The position numbers were made by a program, and so were the translations under genes. Below are positions 51,497 through 59,882 of a stretch of DNA of 63,111 nt, piece after piece. The notes beneath the pieces are model-generated. The model saw nothing but the letters and a program-made list of their open reading frames with translations. It did no database searches and was not told the origin of the DNA. Numbering within the stretch: position 1 is the stretch's first letter; every line of letters starts with the position of its first letter. The DNA comes from Cypionkella sp. (GTDB lineage Bacteria > Pseudomonadota > Alphaproteobacteria > Rhodobacterales > Rhodobacteraceae), in assembly GCA_023255415.1 (NCBI GenBank), contig JALRIN010000015.1, forward strand, positions 1 through 63,111, in the 5' to 3' direction.

Positions 51497-52582
51497 ATGG
51501 ATGATCTGAAAACCACCTTGCCTTTGGGGCTTCAGACGCGCGGCCGTGGCGCGCTGGAAAACGCCATGGGCCGGTTCGAAGGCCAGACCCGCAGCGCCAT
51601 CGCCGATGGCTGGCATCCGCCCGATCCGAAGATGCTGCGCACGCAGACGCGGCGCGAGGTGGCGCGCTCGGCCATCAGCTACAATCGCTCGCCAGATTTG
51701 CCGTTTGACCGCGCAATAAACCCCTATCGCGGCTGCGAACATGGCTGCATCTATTGCTATGCCCGCCCCAGCCACGCCTATCTGAACCTCTCGCCGGGGT
51801 TGGACTTCGAAACCCGGCTGATCGCCCGCCCCGGCCTTGGCGCGGTGCTAGACCGCGAGCTGCGCCCCAAAAGCTACCGGGTTGCGGTGATGGCGCTTGG
51901 CACTAATACCGATCCCTATCAACCGATCGAGGCGCAATTTGGCGTAATGCGCGAGATCCTCTGCGTGCTGCAGGCCTTCCGCCATCCGGTTGCCATCACC
52001 ACCAAAGGCAGCTTGATCGAGGCTGATCTTGACATTCTCGCCGATCTTGCCGCCCAAGGTCTGTTAAGGGTTGGCATCTCAGTCACCACGCTCGACCCTG
52101 ATCTCTCGCGTCGGATGGAGCCGCGCGCGCCCGCCCCGGCCCGCCGTTTGCAGATCATCGAACGGCTGGCGCGCGCCGGCATCCCTGTGCGCGCAATGAT
52201 TGCTCCGGTGATCCCGGGCCTGACCGATCACGAAATCGAACCGCTGCTTGCCGCCGCCCAAAGCGCAGGCGCCACCGCCGCAAGCTACATCCCGCTGCGC
52301 CTGCCGCGCGAGGTCTCGCCGCTGTTCCAAGACTGGCTCGCCCAGCACGCCCCCGATCGCGCCGCCAAGGTGATGTCGCGCCTGCGCCACATGCAGGGCG
52401 GTCAGGACTATGACCCAAGCTTTGGCACCCGTATGCGCGGGCAGGGCGCTTGGGCTGACCTGCTGGCCCAGCGGTTTCGCATCACTATCGCCCGCCTTGG
52501 CCTTGCGGTCAAACTGCCGCCACTGCGCTGCGACCTCTTTGCCCCCCCACCAGGCACAGGCGATCAGCTCACCCTGTTCTAG
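51497..52582 (+). CDS. PA0069-family radical SAM protein
   Basis: A 361-residue radical SAM protein with the cluster motif C80-xxx-C84-xx-C87 (RGCEHGCIYCYARPSHAYL). This is the PA0069/spore-photoproduct-lyase-like group. No substrate is known. An N-terminal segment (about 1-60) and a C-terminal tail flank the barrel. It is divergent from the corrinoid gene and convergent with the Bmt gene. Confidence 0.88.
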   Translation: MDDLKTTLPLGLQTRGRGALENAMGRFEGQTRSAIADGWHPPDPKMLRTQTRREVARSAISYNRSPDLPFDRAINPYRGCEHGCIYCYARPSHAYLNLSPGLDFETRLIARPGLGAVLDRELRPKSYRVAVMALGTNTDPYQPIEAQFGVMREILCVLQAFRHPVAITTKGSLIEADLDILADLAAQGLLRVGISVTTLDPDLSRRMEPRAPAPARRLQIIERLARAGIPVRAMIAPVIPGLTDHEIEPLLAAAQSAGATAASYIPLRLPREVSPLFQDWLAQHAPDRAAKVMSRLRHMQGGQDYDPSFGTRMRGQGAWADLLAQRFRITIARLGLAVKLPPLRCDLFAPPPGTGDQLTLF

Positions 52583-52670
52583 GCTTTCATCTTGGCACAA
52601 ATATCCCGGGGGAGGCGGCTCTTGCCTTGGCAAGCGCCGCTTGGGGGCAGCGCCCCCTCCGCCCTGTGAA
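52583..52670. terminator. Convergent terminator with dispersed motif (copy 2)
   Basis: CTTTCATCTTGGcacAAATATCCCG begins at 52584, the same motif as at 1661-1685. It is followed by GCGGC-t-CTTGCC (52615-52626) pairing with GGCAAG-c-GCCGC (52629-52640), then GGGGGC (52643-52648) pairing with GCCCCC. The region lies between the 3' ends of convergent genes, so it probably terminates both. Confidence 0.65.
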
Positions 52671-53681
52671 TCAACCGCGCCGCCCGCGTCTTTCGCGCTT
52701 GGGGTCGCCCGAGGTGTCGCCCGTGCCATCCGAGGCCGAAGAAAACCCGCCCATTTTGGCGGCAATATCTTCCAAAGACGGAGCCGGACCTTTGGGGCGG
52801 CTTTCCAGTGCGGCCCGCATCGCTTTCAGATGCTCTGGCATGGTGCCGCAGCACCCCCCGATGATTTTCACGCCAGCATCGCGCGCCAAAACCGCATATT
52901 CCGCCATCAACTCGGGGGTGCCATCATAATGGATATGGCCGTCGTGATATTTCGGAATGCCGGCATTGCCCTTGGCGATCAGCGGCCGCGCTGACCCTGC
53001 CGCCGCAAAGCCCAGTACCGTGCGCAACAGATCCGAGGCACCGACGCCGCAATTTGCGCCAAAGGCCAGTGGCGGGTTTGCCAGCGCATCCACCATTGCA
53101 GCCATCGCAGCCGAGGTGGTGCCCATCATGGTGCGCCCGGCGGTGTCAAAGCTCATCGTGCCGCACCAAGGCATGCCCGCCAGTGCTGCGGCCTCTGCGG
53201 CGGCCGCATATTCTTCGGGCGCCGAGATGGTCTCGACCCACAGCACATCCGCGCCGCCCTCTTTCAGCCCTTCGGCCTGTTCGTGAAACATCTCGACCGC
53301 AGCGGCATGGGTCAGCGTGCCCATCGGCTCGAAAATCTCACCCGTCGGCCCAATCGAGCCTGCAACCACGATCTTGCGCCCAGACGCGTCGGCAATCTCG
53401 CGGCCAAGTGCGGCACCAAGGCGGTTCAGCTCGCGCACGCGGCCCTGCGCGCCGTGCAGTTTCAACCGGCTGGCATTGCCGCCAAAGGTATTGGTTAGGA
53501 AAATATCCGACCCCGCCTCGACCGCGGCGCGATAAAGCTGGCGGATATTGTCAGGCTTGTCGCTATTCCAAAATTCCGGTGGCTCGCCCGCAGACAGGCC
53601 CATGTTGAACAGATTGGTGCCAGTCGCGCCATCGGCCATCAGCCAATCGCGGGTCGCAAGCAGTTTTGAAAGCGCGTCCAT
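52671..53681 (-). CDS. bmt: Betaine--homocysteine S-methyltransferase
   Basis: A 336-residue Pfam S-methyl-transferase protein that moves a methyl group from glycine betaine (or a related donor) to homocysteine. The zinc cysteines are present: C211 in GANCGVG and C277/C278 in GGCCGT. The N-terminus is MDALSKLLATRDWLMADGATG; GAGG precedes the ATG at 53681. The basic tail (KRERRGRRG) is unusual. The corrinoid protein nearby points to one-carbon metabolism from betaine or DMSP. Confidence 0.9.
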   Translation of the reverse strand: MDALSKLLATRDWLMADGATGTNLFNMGLSAGEPPEFWNSDKPDNIRQLYRAAVEAGSDIFLTNTFGGNASRLKLHGAQGRVRELNRLGAALGREIADASGRKIVVAGSIGPTGEIFEPMGTLTHAAAVEMFHEQAEGLKEGGADVLWVETISAPEEYAAAAEAAALAGMPWCGTMSFDTAGRTMMGTTSAAMAAMVDALANPPLAFGANCGVGASDLLRTVLGFAAAGSARPLIAKGNAGIPKYHDGHIHYDGTPELMAEYAVLARDAGVKIIGGCCGTMPEHLKAMRAALESRPKGPAPSLEDIAAKMGGFSSASDGTGDTSGDPKRERRGRRG

Positions 53682-53699
53682 GAAATACCTCGTCAAACT

Positions 53700-55631
53700 T
53701 CATTCCCCCTGTCTCTGCCACGGCGGGGCGTCAGAGGCAAATTCAAACTCGGCCTGCTGATGTTCCAAGGCCGCGGGGTCTGGCCGTGGCAGCGGGGCGG
53801 GGTGGTGGATGGCTTGCGCGATTTCCACAGCCACCGCCAAAAGGGCGAGCGGATTTGCCGCAGTCAAATACAACGGCTGCCAGTCTGGCGCAAAGCTGGA
53901 TTTGAACCGTGCCAGCCCCTGGGTTTGCGCCGTCAGCCGCCCATGCAGGCGGTTCAGCAGCCGGTTTTTTAGCCGGCATTCCGGCACCGCCGCCAGCGAC
54001 AATCGCGCCACCCCCAGCCGCGCCGCATCCTCGATCGCGGTCTGGACCAGCAGATGCATACAGCCATCGGGCAGTGCTGCCCCATGGCGCATCAAATCCA
54101 GCGTCCATTCGTTTTGACCCAGATGAAAGCTGACAAAGGCAATCGGCGCCTGGTTTTGCCAGGCAATATAAAGCCTTTGATAGTTCAGATAATGCGGACA
54201 AAACCGCCCCATGGAAAACCCACGTTCGCCGCCATGCAGGTTTGCCCAAGTGTCAGCAATCGCGCTTAACGCTGCCCAGTCGCGTTGAATTTTTGGCTGG
54301 CTGATGTGCAGACCTGCCAAGGCTGCACGTCGCAGCTTGCGGCGCAGGCCAGCCCGGCGGGGGCTGTCAAGCCGATAGGTGGCGGGGGTGATCACCGCCT
54401 CTTGCGCGATGCGCAGGCAGCTTTGGCCCGCCTTGCGCGCCATCACTGCGGTTCTGTCGCTGGCCTTGTAAAAGGCCATGCTGCAATTGGCGGCGTGGGC
54501 GGTTTTGTGCAGATTCTGCAGGCTTACAGCCACATCGGCGGGTGTGCGGGCGGCTATCGGATCAAACAGGGCGACGACAAAATGCCGCGTGCGCGCGATC
54601 AGTAGCCCTGCGTGTGCCGGAGTTTCAATCAGGCGATGCTCGCCTTGCAACGCCAAGCCGCTTTCGGCGCGCTTGGCCAGACGCAAGATATGCCATGGGG
54701 TGCGGGGGGCGACTGTTGGCGCGGATTTTGCGCCTTGCATCGCCACGATTGCCCCCAAAACCGCAGGCAGGGCGTAATAGCAGGCGCGCCAGGCCAGGAT
54801 CGCGGTTAAAAGAGTGGGTTCTGGGTGATCGGGCAAAAGCGCAAGCAGGGCCATCTCGAACGGGCCGACACCGCCCGGCGCGCCCGAGATCAGCCCCGCA
54901 CCAAAGGCCAGCAAAAACGCAGGCAGCAGGGTGACAAAGGGCAGCGCCATTTCGGGCGGGCACAAAACCCATAAGGCCGCCGCCGCGGCAAAGGTGTCAA
55001 CCGCCGTAAGCCCTGCCAAAGTCAGCAGGGTAAAGCCATTGGGCAGCGACGCCGCCCATTTCTGCGGCCCCAAGACCAAGATCACGCCAAGGCTTAGCCC
55101 CGCCAGCGCCAAAACGGCGGGCAGCCGAAACGGGGATGTGGGCAGCGCAGAAAGCGTAAACGCGGTCACAAACCCCCAGCCTAGCAGAAACGACAGCGCC
55201 ACAAGACCGGTCAGCCGCGCCGCTTGCCACAGCGAATAGCCCGGCAAAAGCCGCCAGCGCAAAACAGATCCGGTCAGCAGCCCAAGCCCCAAGGTTTGCG
55301 ACACCGCAATCGCACAGATCCCGGCGCGCCGCGCCACAGTCGGCGCAATTGCGCTGCCCAAATGTCTGTGCAAGGCCGCGTCGTAATGGCCCACGGCGGC
55401 AAAGCTAAGCCCTGTCAGCGCCAGCGCGCCCAGCCAGTTTTCCGGAGCGATCCGTTCAAATCCTGCTGCAAGCTCTGCCAGATCAATATGGCGCAACCGC
55501 TGCACCAACAGCCCGATAAAGCCAACCGAGGCCAGAACCGACAGCAGGGCGCGCAACCCGAACGTCAGCCAAGGCAGCGATTGGTCTTCTGTGCGGGCCA
55601 ATGCCTGCGCGACTTTGCTGTATTTGTTCAT
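53700..55631 (-). CDS. MprF-like membrane protein with DUF2156 domain
   Basis: A 643-residue protein. The N-terminal half (about 1-310) has about eight membrane spans of the flippase (UPF0104) type, including LISGAPGGVGPFEMALLALL; the C-terminal half is a DUF2156 (GNAT-like) domain with GERGFSMGRF, as in the lysyl-phosphatidylglycerol synthases. It is shorter than the roughly 850-residue MprF of other bacteria. It may modify phosphatidylglycerol with an amino acid, affecting resistance to cationic peptides. The amino acid cannot be told. Confidence 0.85.
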   Translation of the reverse strand: MNKYSKVAQALARTEDQSLPWLTFGLRALLSVLASVGFIGLLVQRLRHIDLAELAAGFERIAPENWLGALALTGLSFAAVGHYDAALHRHLGSAIAPTVARRAGICAIAVSQTLGLGLLTGSVLRWRLLPGYSLWQAARLTGLVALSFLLGWGFVTAFTLSALPTSPFRLPAVLALAGLSLGVILVLGPQKWAASLPNGFTLLTLAGLTAVDTFAAAAALWVLCPPEMALPFVTLLPAFLLAFGAGLISGAPGGVGPFEMALLALLPDHPEPTLLTAILAWRACYYALPAVLGAIVAMQGAKSAPTVAPRTPWHILRLAKRAESGLALQGEHRLIETPAHAGLLIARTRHFVVALFDPIAARTPADVAVSLQNLHKTAHAANCSMAFYKASDRTAVMARKAGQSCLRIAQEAVITPATYRLDSPRRAGLRRKLRRAALAGLHISQPKIQRDWAALSAIADTWANLHGGERGFSMGRFCPHYLNYQRLYIAWQNQAPIAFVSFHLGQNEWTLDLMRHGAALPDGCMHLLVQTAIEDAARLGVARLSLAAVPECRLKNRLLNRLHGRLTAQTQGLARFKSSFAPDWQPLYLTAANPLALLAVAVEIAQAIHHPAPLPRPDPAALEHQQAEFEFASDAPPWQRQGE

Positions 55632-55729
55632 GCCCGATCCCTACACGCCACCGCTTTGGTGTCGCAGGCTCTGGCAAAGATCAGCTTAACGTCTCAAATT
55701 GCTTTGATTTTTATCGCACTTAGGCCACG

Positions 55730-55760
55730 AAAAAGGGCCACCCCTTTGCAAGGGCGGCCC
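55730..55760 (-). terminator. Terminator after DUF1476 gene
   Basis: GGGCCACCCCTT (55735-55746) pairs imperfectly with AAGGGCGGCCC (55750-55760); on the minus strand the stem is followed by TTTTTCG. It serves the DUF1476 gene. Confidence 0.75.
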
Positions 55761-55784
55761 CGATTCAGATGCCTTTTGGGCAGC

Positions 55785-56099
55785 TTAGAATTCGCTCATC
55801 AGCTGCGATTTGGCCACGGCCAACAGGGCGCCAACCTGCGCGCGCACCTCGTCTGCGCTGGCTTTGCCTGCCAGATCGGCGGCGACTTTGCGCACCACGT
55901 CCTCGATACCGGCCTCTTCGAAATCGGAGGAAATCACGGTCAGCGCATAGGCGTCAGCCTCTGCACCGGTTTTGCCTAGCAAATCTGCGGCCCAAAGACC
56001 GACCAGCTTGTTGCGGCGGGCTTCGGCGCGAAACTGCATTTCGGCGTCATGTGCGAATTTGGCTTCAAAGGCGTGTTCGCGGTTTTCAAAGCTGGTCAT
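55785..56099 (-). CDS. DUF1476 protein, ATPase-inhibitor zeta subunit
   Basis: A 104-residue DUF1476 protein. In Paracoccus denitrificans this family is the zeta subunit, an inhibitor of the F1Fo-ATPase that blocks ATP hydrolysis. The N-terminus FENREHAFEAKFAHDAEMQF carries the inhibitory region in that family. The protein is helical and charged. GAGGG precedes the ATG. It is divergent from purC, a common arrangement in Rhodobacterales. Confidence 0.9.
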   Translation of the reverse strand: MTSFENREHAFEAKFAHDAEMQFRAEARRNKLVGLWAADLLGKTGAEADAYALTVISSDFEEAGIEDVVRKVAADLAGKASADEVRAQVGALLAVAKSQLMSEF

Positions 56100-56313
56100 G
56101 GCAGGCCCTCTTGGTCAGGAAATATAGTTCTCCATATGCCCATCCGCGCCGCGCGCTTCAAGTAGGAAAGCCACTTTGGCCGCACAGCAGCCGGATTGCG
56201 CGCCATTATCGGGGTTGCGCGCCTTGCCGCAGGGCTTGGCTTGGACTATAGCGCAAACATTGTGGGCAGGGGCGGGACAGCTGCCCCATTGGCCTTTTCG
56301 TATCGGAGCATCC

Positions 56314-57078
56314 ATGGCGCGCAGGAAGAAGGTTTACGAGGGCAAGGCGAAGATCCTTTATGAAGGACCGGAACCGGGCACTCTGATCCAATATTTCAAG
56401 GATGATTCCGCGCCCACTGCGCAAGAGGCGGCGCCTGCGGCAGTTGAAGGCAAGGGCGTGTTGAACAACCGGCTGTCGGAATTCTTTATGGCGGGTCTGA
56501 ACTCGGTCGGGGTGCCGACGCATTTCATCCGCCGTTTGAACATGCGCGAGCAGATGGTGCGCATGGCCGAGATCATTCCGCTTGAAGTCGTGGTGCGCAA
56601 CTTTGCCGCAGGTGAATTGGCCGAGCGTCTGGGCATCCCTGAAGGCACGCCGCTGCCGCGCCCGATCGTGGAATATTACCTGAAGGATGACCGGCTAAAG
56701 CTGCCGATGGTCGCCGAAGAACATATCGTCGCCTTTAACTGGGCCACCCAGCAGGATCTGGATGATATTATTGCGCTGTCGTTGCGGGTGAATGACTTTT
56801 TGTCGGGTGTGATGCTGGGCATCGGCATTCGGCTGGCAGATTTCCGGCTGGAGATTGGCCGGGTCTGGGATGGCGATTTCATGCGGCTGATCGTGGCCGA
56901 TGAGATCACGCCAGACAGCTGCCGGCTGTGGGATATGCGCCCCGTGGTCGATCGTGGCGATGGCCTGCCTTTGGCCGAACCGGGGCCTTTGCCCGATGTC
57001 TATACCGAACTTGCGCGGCGCTTGGGGGTTCTGCCTTCGAATGTGACGCATCCGATGAAACCAACACTGATCAACTGA
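56314..57078 (+). CDS. purC: SAICAR synthetase
   Basis: A 254-residue phosphoribosylaminoimidazole-succinocarboxamide synthase, the ATP-dependent step adding aspartate in purine synthesis. KKVYEGKAKILYEGPEPGTL is the nucleotide-binding start; FIRRLNMREQMVRMAEIIPL and DFRLEIGRVWDGDF are the signatures. The start at 56314 follows CGGAGC. A longer frame from 56176 is unlikely. purS and purQ follow closely, forming a pur operon. Confidence 0.97.
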   Translation: MARRKKVYEGKAKILYEGPEPGTLIQYFKDDSAPTAQEAAPAAVEGKGVLNNRLSEFFMAGLNSVGVPTHFIRRLNMREQMVRMAEIIPLEVVVRNFAAGELAERLGIPEGTPLPRPIVEYYLKDDRLKLPMVAEEHIVAFNWATQQDLDDIIALSLRVNDFLSGVMLGIGIRLADFRLEIGRVWDGDFMRLIVADEITPDSCRLWDMRPVVDRGDGLPLAEPGPLPDVYTELARRLGVLPSNVTHPMKPTLIN

Positions 57079-57141
57079 CCCCTTGTCGTGCGCGACGTGG
57101 GGCGGTATGGGGCGGCGAAACCTGAGCCTGAAGGGAAAGCT

Positions 57142-57381
57142 ATGAAAGCGCGCGTGACTGTCATGTTGAAAGCTGGAGTTCTGGATGTGCAGGGTGAGGC
57201 CGTGCGCCATGCGCTGGGCAGTTTGGGATTTGCCGGGGTAAATGGGGTGCGTCAGGGCAAGGTGATCGAGCTTGATCTGGCCGAAACCGATGCCGCCGCT
57301 GCCAAAACCGATGTCGATGCCATGTGCGACAAGCTGCTCGCCAATGCGGTGATCGAAAGCTACCGCGTCGAAATCCTGTAA
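57142..57381 (+). CDS. purS: FGAM synthase subunit PurS
   Basis: A 79-residue PurS, the small subunit of three-part formylglycinamidine ribonucleotide synthase (with PurQ and PurL). MKARVTVMLKAGVLDVQGEAV and a C-terminal NAVIESYRVEIL match the family. AAGGGAAAGC precedes the ATG at 57142; the frame opening at 57088 adds non-family residues. purQ begins 15 bases later; purL is not in the window. Confidence 0.95.
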   Translation: MKARVTVMLKAGVLDVQGEAVRHALGSLGFAGVNGVRQGKVIELDLAETDAAAAKTDVDAMCDKLLANAVIESYRVEIL

Positions 57382-57396
57382 GATCGGAGCCCGTCC

Positions 57397-58065
57397 ATGA
57401 AAGCCGCTGTCGTTACCTTTCCAGGGTCCAATTGCGACCGAGATCTTGCCGTCGCCTTTGAGCGTGCCGGTTTTGAGGTTGCGCGGGTTTGGCATAAGGA
57501 CAGCACGCTGCCGCAGGGCGTCGATGTGGTCGGCGTGCCAGGCGGATTTTCCTTTGGCGATTATCTGCGCTGTGGCGCGATTGCCGCCCAAAGCCCGATT
57601 GCAGTGGCAATCCAGACCCATGCCGCGCGCGGTGGCTATGTTCTGGGCATCTGCAATGGCTTTCAGGTTCTGACCGAGATGCAGCTGCTGCCCGGCGCTT
57701 TGATGCGTAACGCAGGGCTGAAGTTTATCTGCAAGACAGTCGAGCTAGAGGTGGCAACCACCGAAAGCGCCTTTACCGCGGGCTATGCCAAGGGGGCCAA
57801 GATTGCGGTGCCCGTGGCGCATCATGATGGCAACTACACCATTGACGCCGAAGGTCTGGCACAGTTGCAGGCCGAAGATCGCATCGCTTTCACCTATAGC
57901 CAAAACCCCAATGGTGCGGTTGCTGATATTGCCGGCGTGCTGTCGGCAAATCGTCGGGTGCTGGGGATGATGCCACACCCAGAGCGGGTGGTCGATGCAG
58001 CCGCTGGCGGCACCGATGGGGCAGCCCTGTTTGCGGCGCTGATGGGCGGGATGGCGCTTGCCTAA
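57397..58065 (+). CDS. purQ: FGAM synthase glutaminase subunit PurQ
   Basis: A 222-residue class I glutamine amidotransferase that feeds ammonia to PurL. The catalytic Cys lies in VLGICNGFQVLTEM and the His-Glu pair in MMPHPERVVD. The N-terminal VVTFPGSNCDRD and GGFSFGDYLRCGAIA are typical. CGGAGC precedes the ATG. It closes the purC-purS-purQ run. Confidence 0.97.
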   Translation: MKAAVVTFPGSNCDRDLAVAFERAGFEVARVWHKDSTLPQGVDVVGVPGGFSFGDYLRCGAIAAQSPIAVAIQTHAARGGYVLGICNGFQVLTEMQLLPGALMRNAGLKFICKTVELEVATTESAFTAGYAKGAKIAVPVAHHDGNYTIDAEGLAQLQAEDRIAFTYSQNPNGAVADIAGVLSANRRVLGMMPHPERVVDAAAGGTDGAALFAALMGGMALA

Positions 58066-58111
58066 AGCGCCCCTGCTTGAGGCGCAAAGCGGCAAAGCCT
58101 AAACTGTGCCC

Positions 58112-59875
58112 ATGCGTATCCGCCGAATGTCACATCGCCAAAACGAATCCGCGCCGGTTGCGTCTTGGGGCATCCGTCTGACTGTTATGCTTTTGATTTT
58201 GCTGGCGGTTGCTGTAGTTTTGACCACAAACCGTTGGCTGAGTGAGCGCTTTACCGAAACCACCCGCAACCGCGCCGAGCTGCGGCTTGCGCTTTATTCT
58301 GGCAATATCATTTCCGAGCTGCAGCGCACCTCGGTGGTGCCTTTGCTTTTGGCTGATGATCCAGCAATCCGCGATGCGTTGGCCAAAAGCAATTTCACCG
58401 GCACAACCCTAAGGTTGATCGAAGTGCAGCGCGAAATTGGCGTCGCCTCGATCATGCTGCTGGATCGGCACGGATTTGCGGTGGGGGCAACCAATCGCAA
58501 TGTTCTGGGCGCCAGCCACCGCAGTGCACCCTATTTTGTCGATGCGCTGCGTTCGCGCGACACGGTGTTTTCGGCCAGCCCGCAAGAGGGTGGCGGCTTT
58601 GATTTCACCTATTCGCGGGTGATCGAGGCGAATGGACAGACCCTTGGCGCGATTGTGGTGGCTGTCGACATGATGAAGCACGAACGCGCTTGGGCGGGGC
58701 TGCAAGACGCAGTCGTGGTCACTGATTCTGCAGGCACTGTGATTTTGGCAACCAATTCGTCGTGGCGCAGCAAGCCGATTGATCAGGCGCTGACCTCGGT
58801 TGACAGCGCCTCGGCCTTGGATCGGGCGCTGAAAAACGCCACCGAATGGGCGCAGAACCCGCCCGACGCCTATCTGTCGGGCGAGGCAGTGCTGCGCACC
58901 GAAGCGCGGGTGCCGTTTCAGGGGTGGCGGATGCTGACCTTTACCGCCTATGATTCCGTGCGCGAAAGGGTGAACGGCGTCATTGCGCTGGAAATCATGG
59001 GCTTTGCGATATTGGCGGCGCTGACGTTTTATCTTTTGTCGCGCAGGGCCTGGTCGCAGTCGATATCGTTCCAGCGGGAATCGGCGGAATTGCGGCTTTT
59101 GAACGCGCGGCTGTCGCGCGAAATTGCCGAGCGCGAAAAGGCGCAAAAGAACCTTGAAGTGGCTGAGCTGACGCTGGCGCAATCGTCAAAACTGGCGGCC
59201 TTGGGCGAGATGTCGGCGGCGGTCAGCCACGAATTGAACCAACCGCTTGCGGCGATGAAAACCTATCTGGCGGGCGCGCGGCTGTTGTTGCAGCGCAAAC
59301 GCCCCGACGAGGCGCTGTCGTCGTTTCAGCGCATCGACGATCTGATCGACCGCATGGGCGCGATCACCCGGCAGTTGAAATCCTATGCCCGCAAGGGCGG
59401 CGAGGCCTTTGAGCCGGTGGATATGCGCGCTTGCGTATCGTCCGCCCTTGCGATGATGGAGCCGCAGCTGAAACAGCGCGTGGTCAAGATCACCCGCACC
59501 GTGCCGCGCCAGCCGGTGATGGTGATGGCAGATCGGCTGCGCTTGGAACAGGTGATCATCAACCTGTTGCGCAATGCGCTGGATGCCACCAAAGATGTGA
59601 AAGACCCGCAGATCGACTTGCTGCTGTCTTTGGGCGAGACCGCGACGCTGGCGGTGCGCGACAACGGCACCGGTATTGCCGAAATCGGGTCAGTGTTCGA
59701 ACCCTTCTACACCACGAAAAAACCGGGTGAAGGCGTTGGTCTTGGGCTGGCGATCTCTTCTGGGATTGTCACCGATCTGAGCGGGCGTTTGACAGCGCGC
59801 AATTCCGATGAGGGTGGCGCGGTGTTTGAGATACAATTGCCCGTCTTGGGCACAGAAACCAAAGCAGCGGAATGA
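58112..59875 (+). CDS. dctB: DctB-type C4-dicarboxylate sensor kinase
   Basis: A 587-residue membrane histidine kinase resembling DctB. It has one span near residues 22-40, a periplasmic sensor domain with tandem PAS-like (PDC) folds, and a second span near 285-305. The cytoplasmic part has a coiled coil and the H-box SHELNQPLAAMKTYLAGAR, then N (NLLRNALDATKD) and G boxes (DNGTGI, GEGVGLGLAIS). I prefer the ATG at 58112; GTG at 58106 and ATG at 58127 are alternatives. The paired regulator follows after 7 bases. Confidence 0.88.
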   Translation: MRIRRMSHRQNESAPVASWGIRLTVMLLILLAVAVVLTTNRWLSERFTETTRNRAELRLALYSGNIISELQRTSVVPLLLADDPAIRDALAKSNFTGTTLRLIEVQREIGVASIMLLDRHGFAVGATNRNVLGASHRSAPYFVDALRSRDTVFSASPQEGGGFDFTYSRVIEANGQTLGAIVVAVDMMKHERAWAGLQDAVVVTDSAGTVILATNSSWRSKPIDQALTSVDSASALDRALKNATEWAQNPPDAYLSGEAVLRTEARVPFQGWRMLTFTAYDSVRERVNGVIALEIMGFAILAALTFYLLSRRAWSQSISFQRESAELRLLNARLSREIAEREKAQKNLEVAELTLAQSSKLAALGEMSAAVSHELNQPLAAMKTYLAGARLLLQRKRPDEALSSFQRIDDLIDRMGAITRQLKSYARKGGEAFEPVDMRACVSSALAMMEPQLKQRVVKITRTVPRQPVMVMADRLRLEQVIINLLRNALDATKDVKDPQIDLLLSLGETATLAVRDNGTGIAEIGSVFEPFYTTKKPGEGVGLGLAISSGIVTDLSGRLTARNSDEGGAVFEIQLPVLGTETKAAE

Positions 59876-59882
59876 GGATGGT

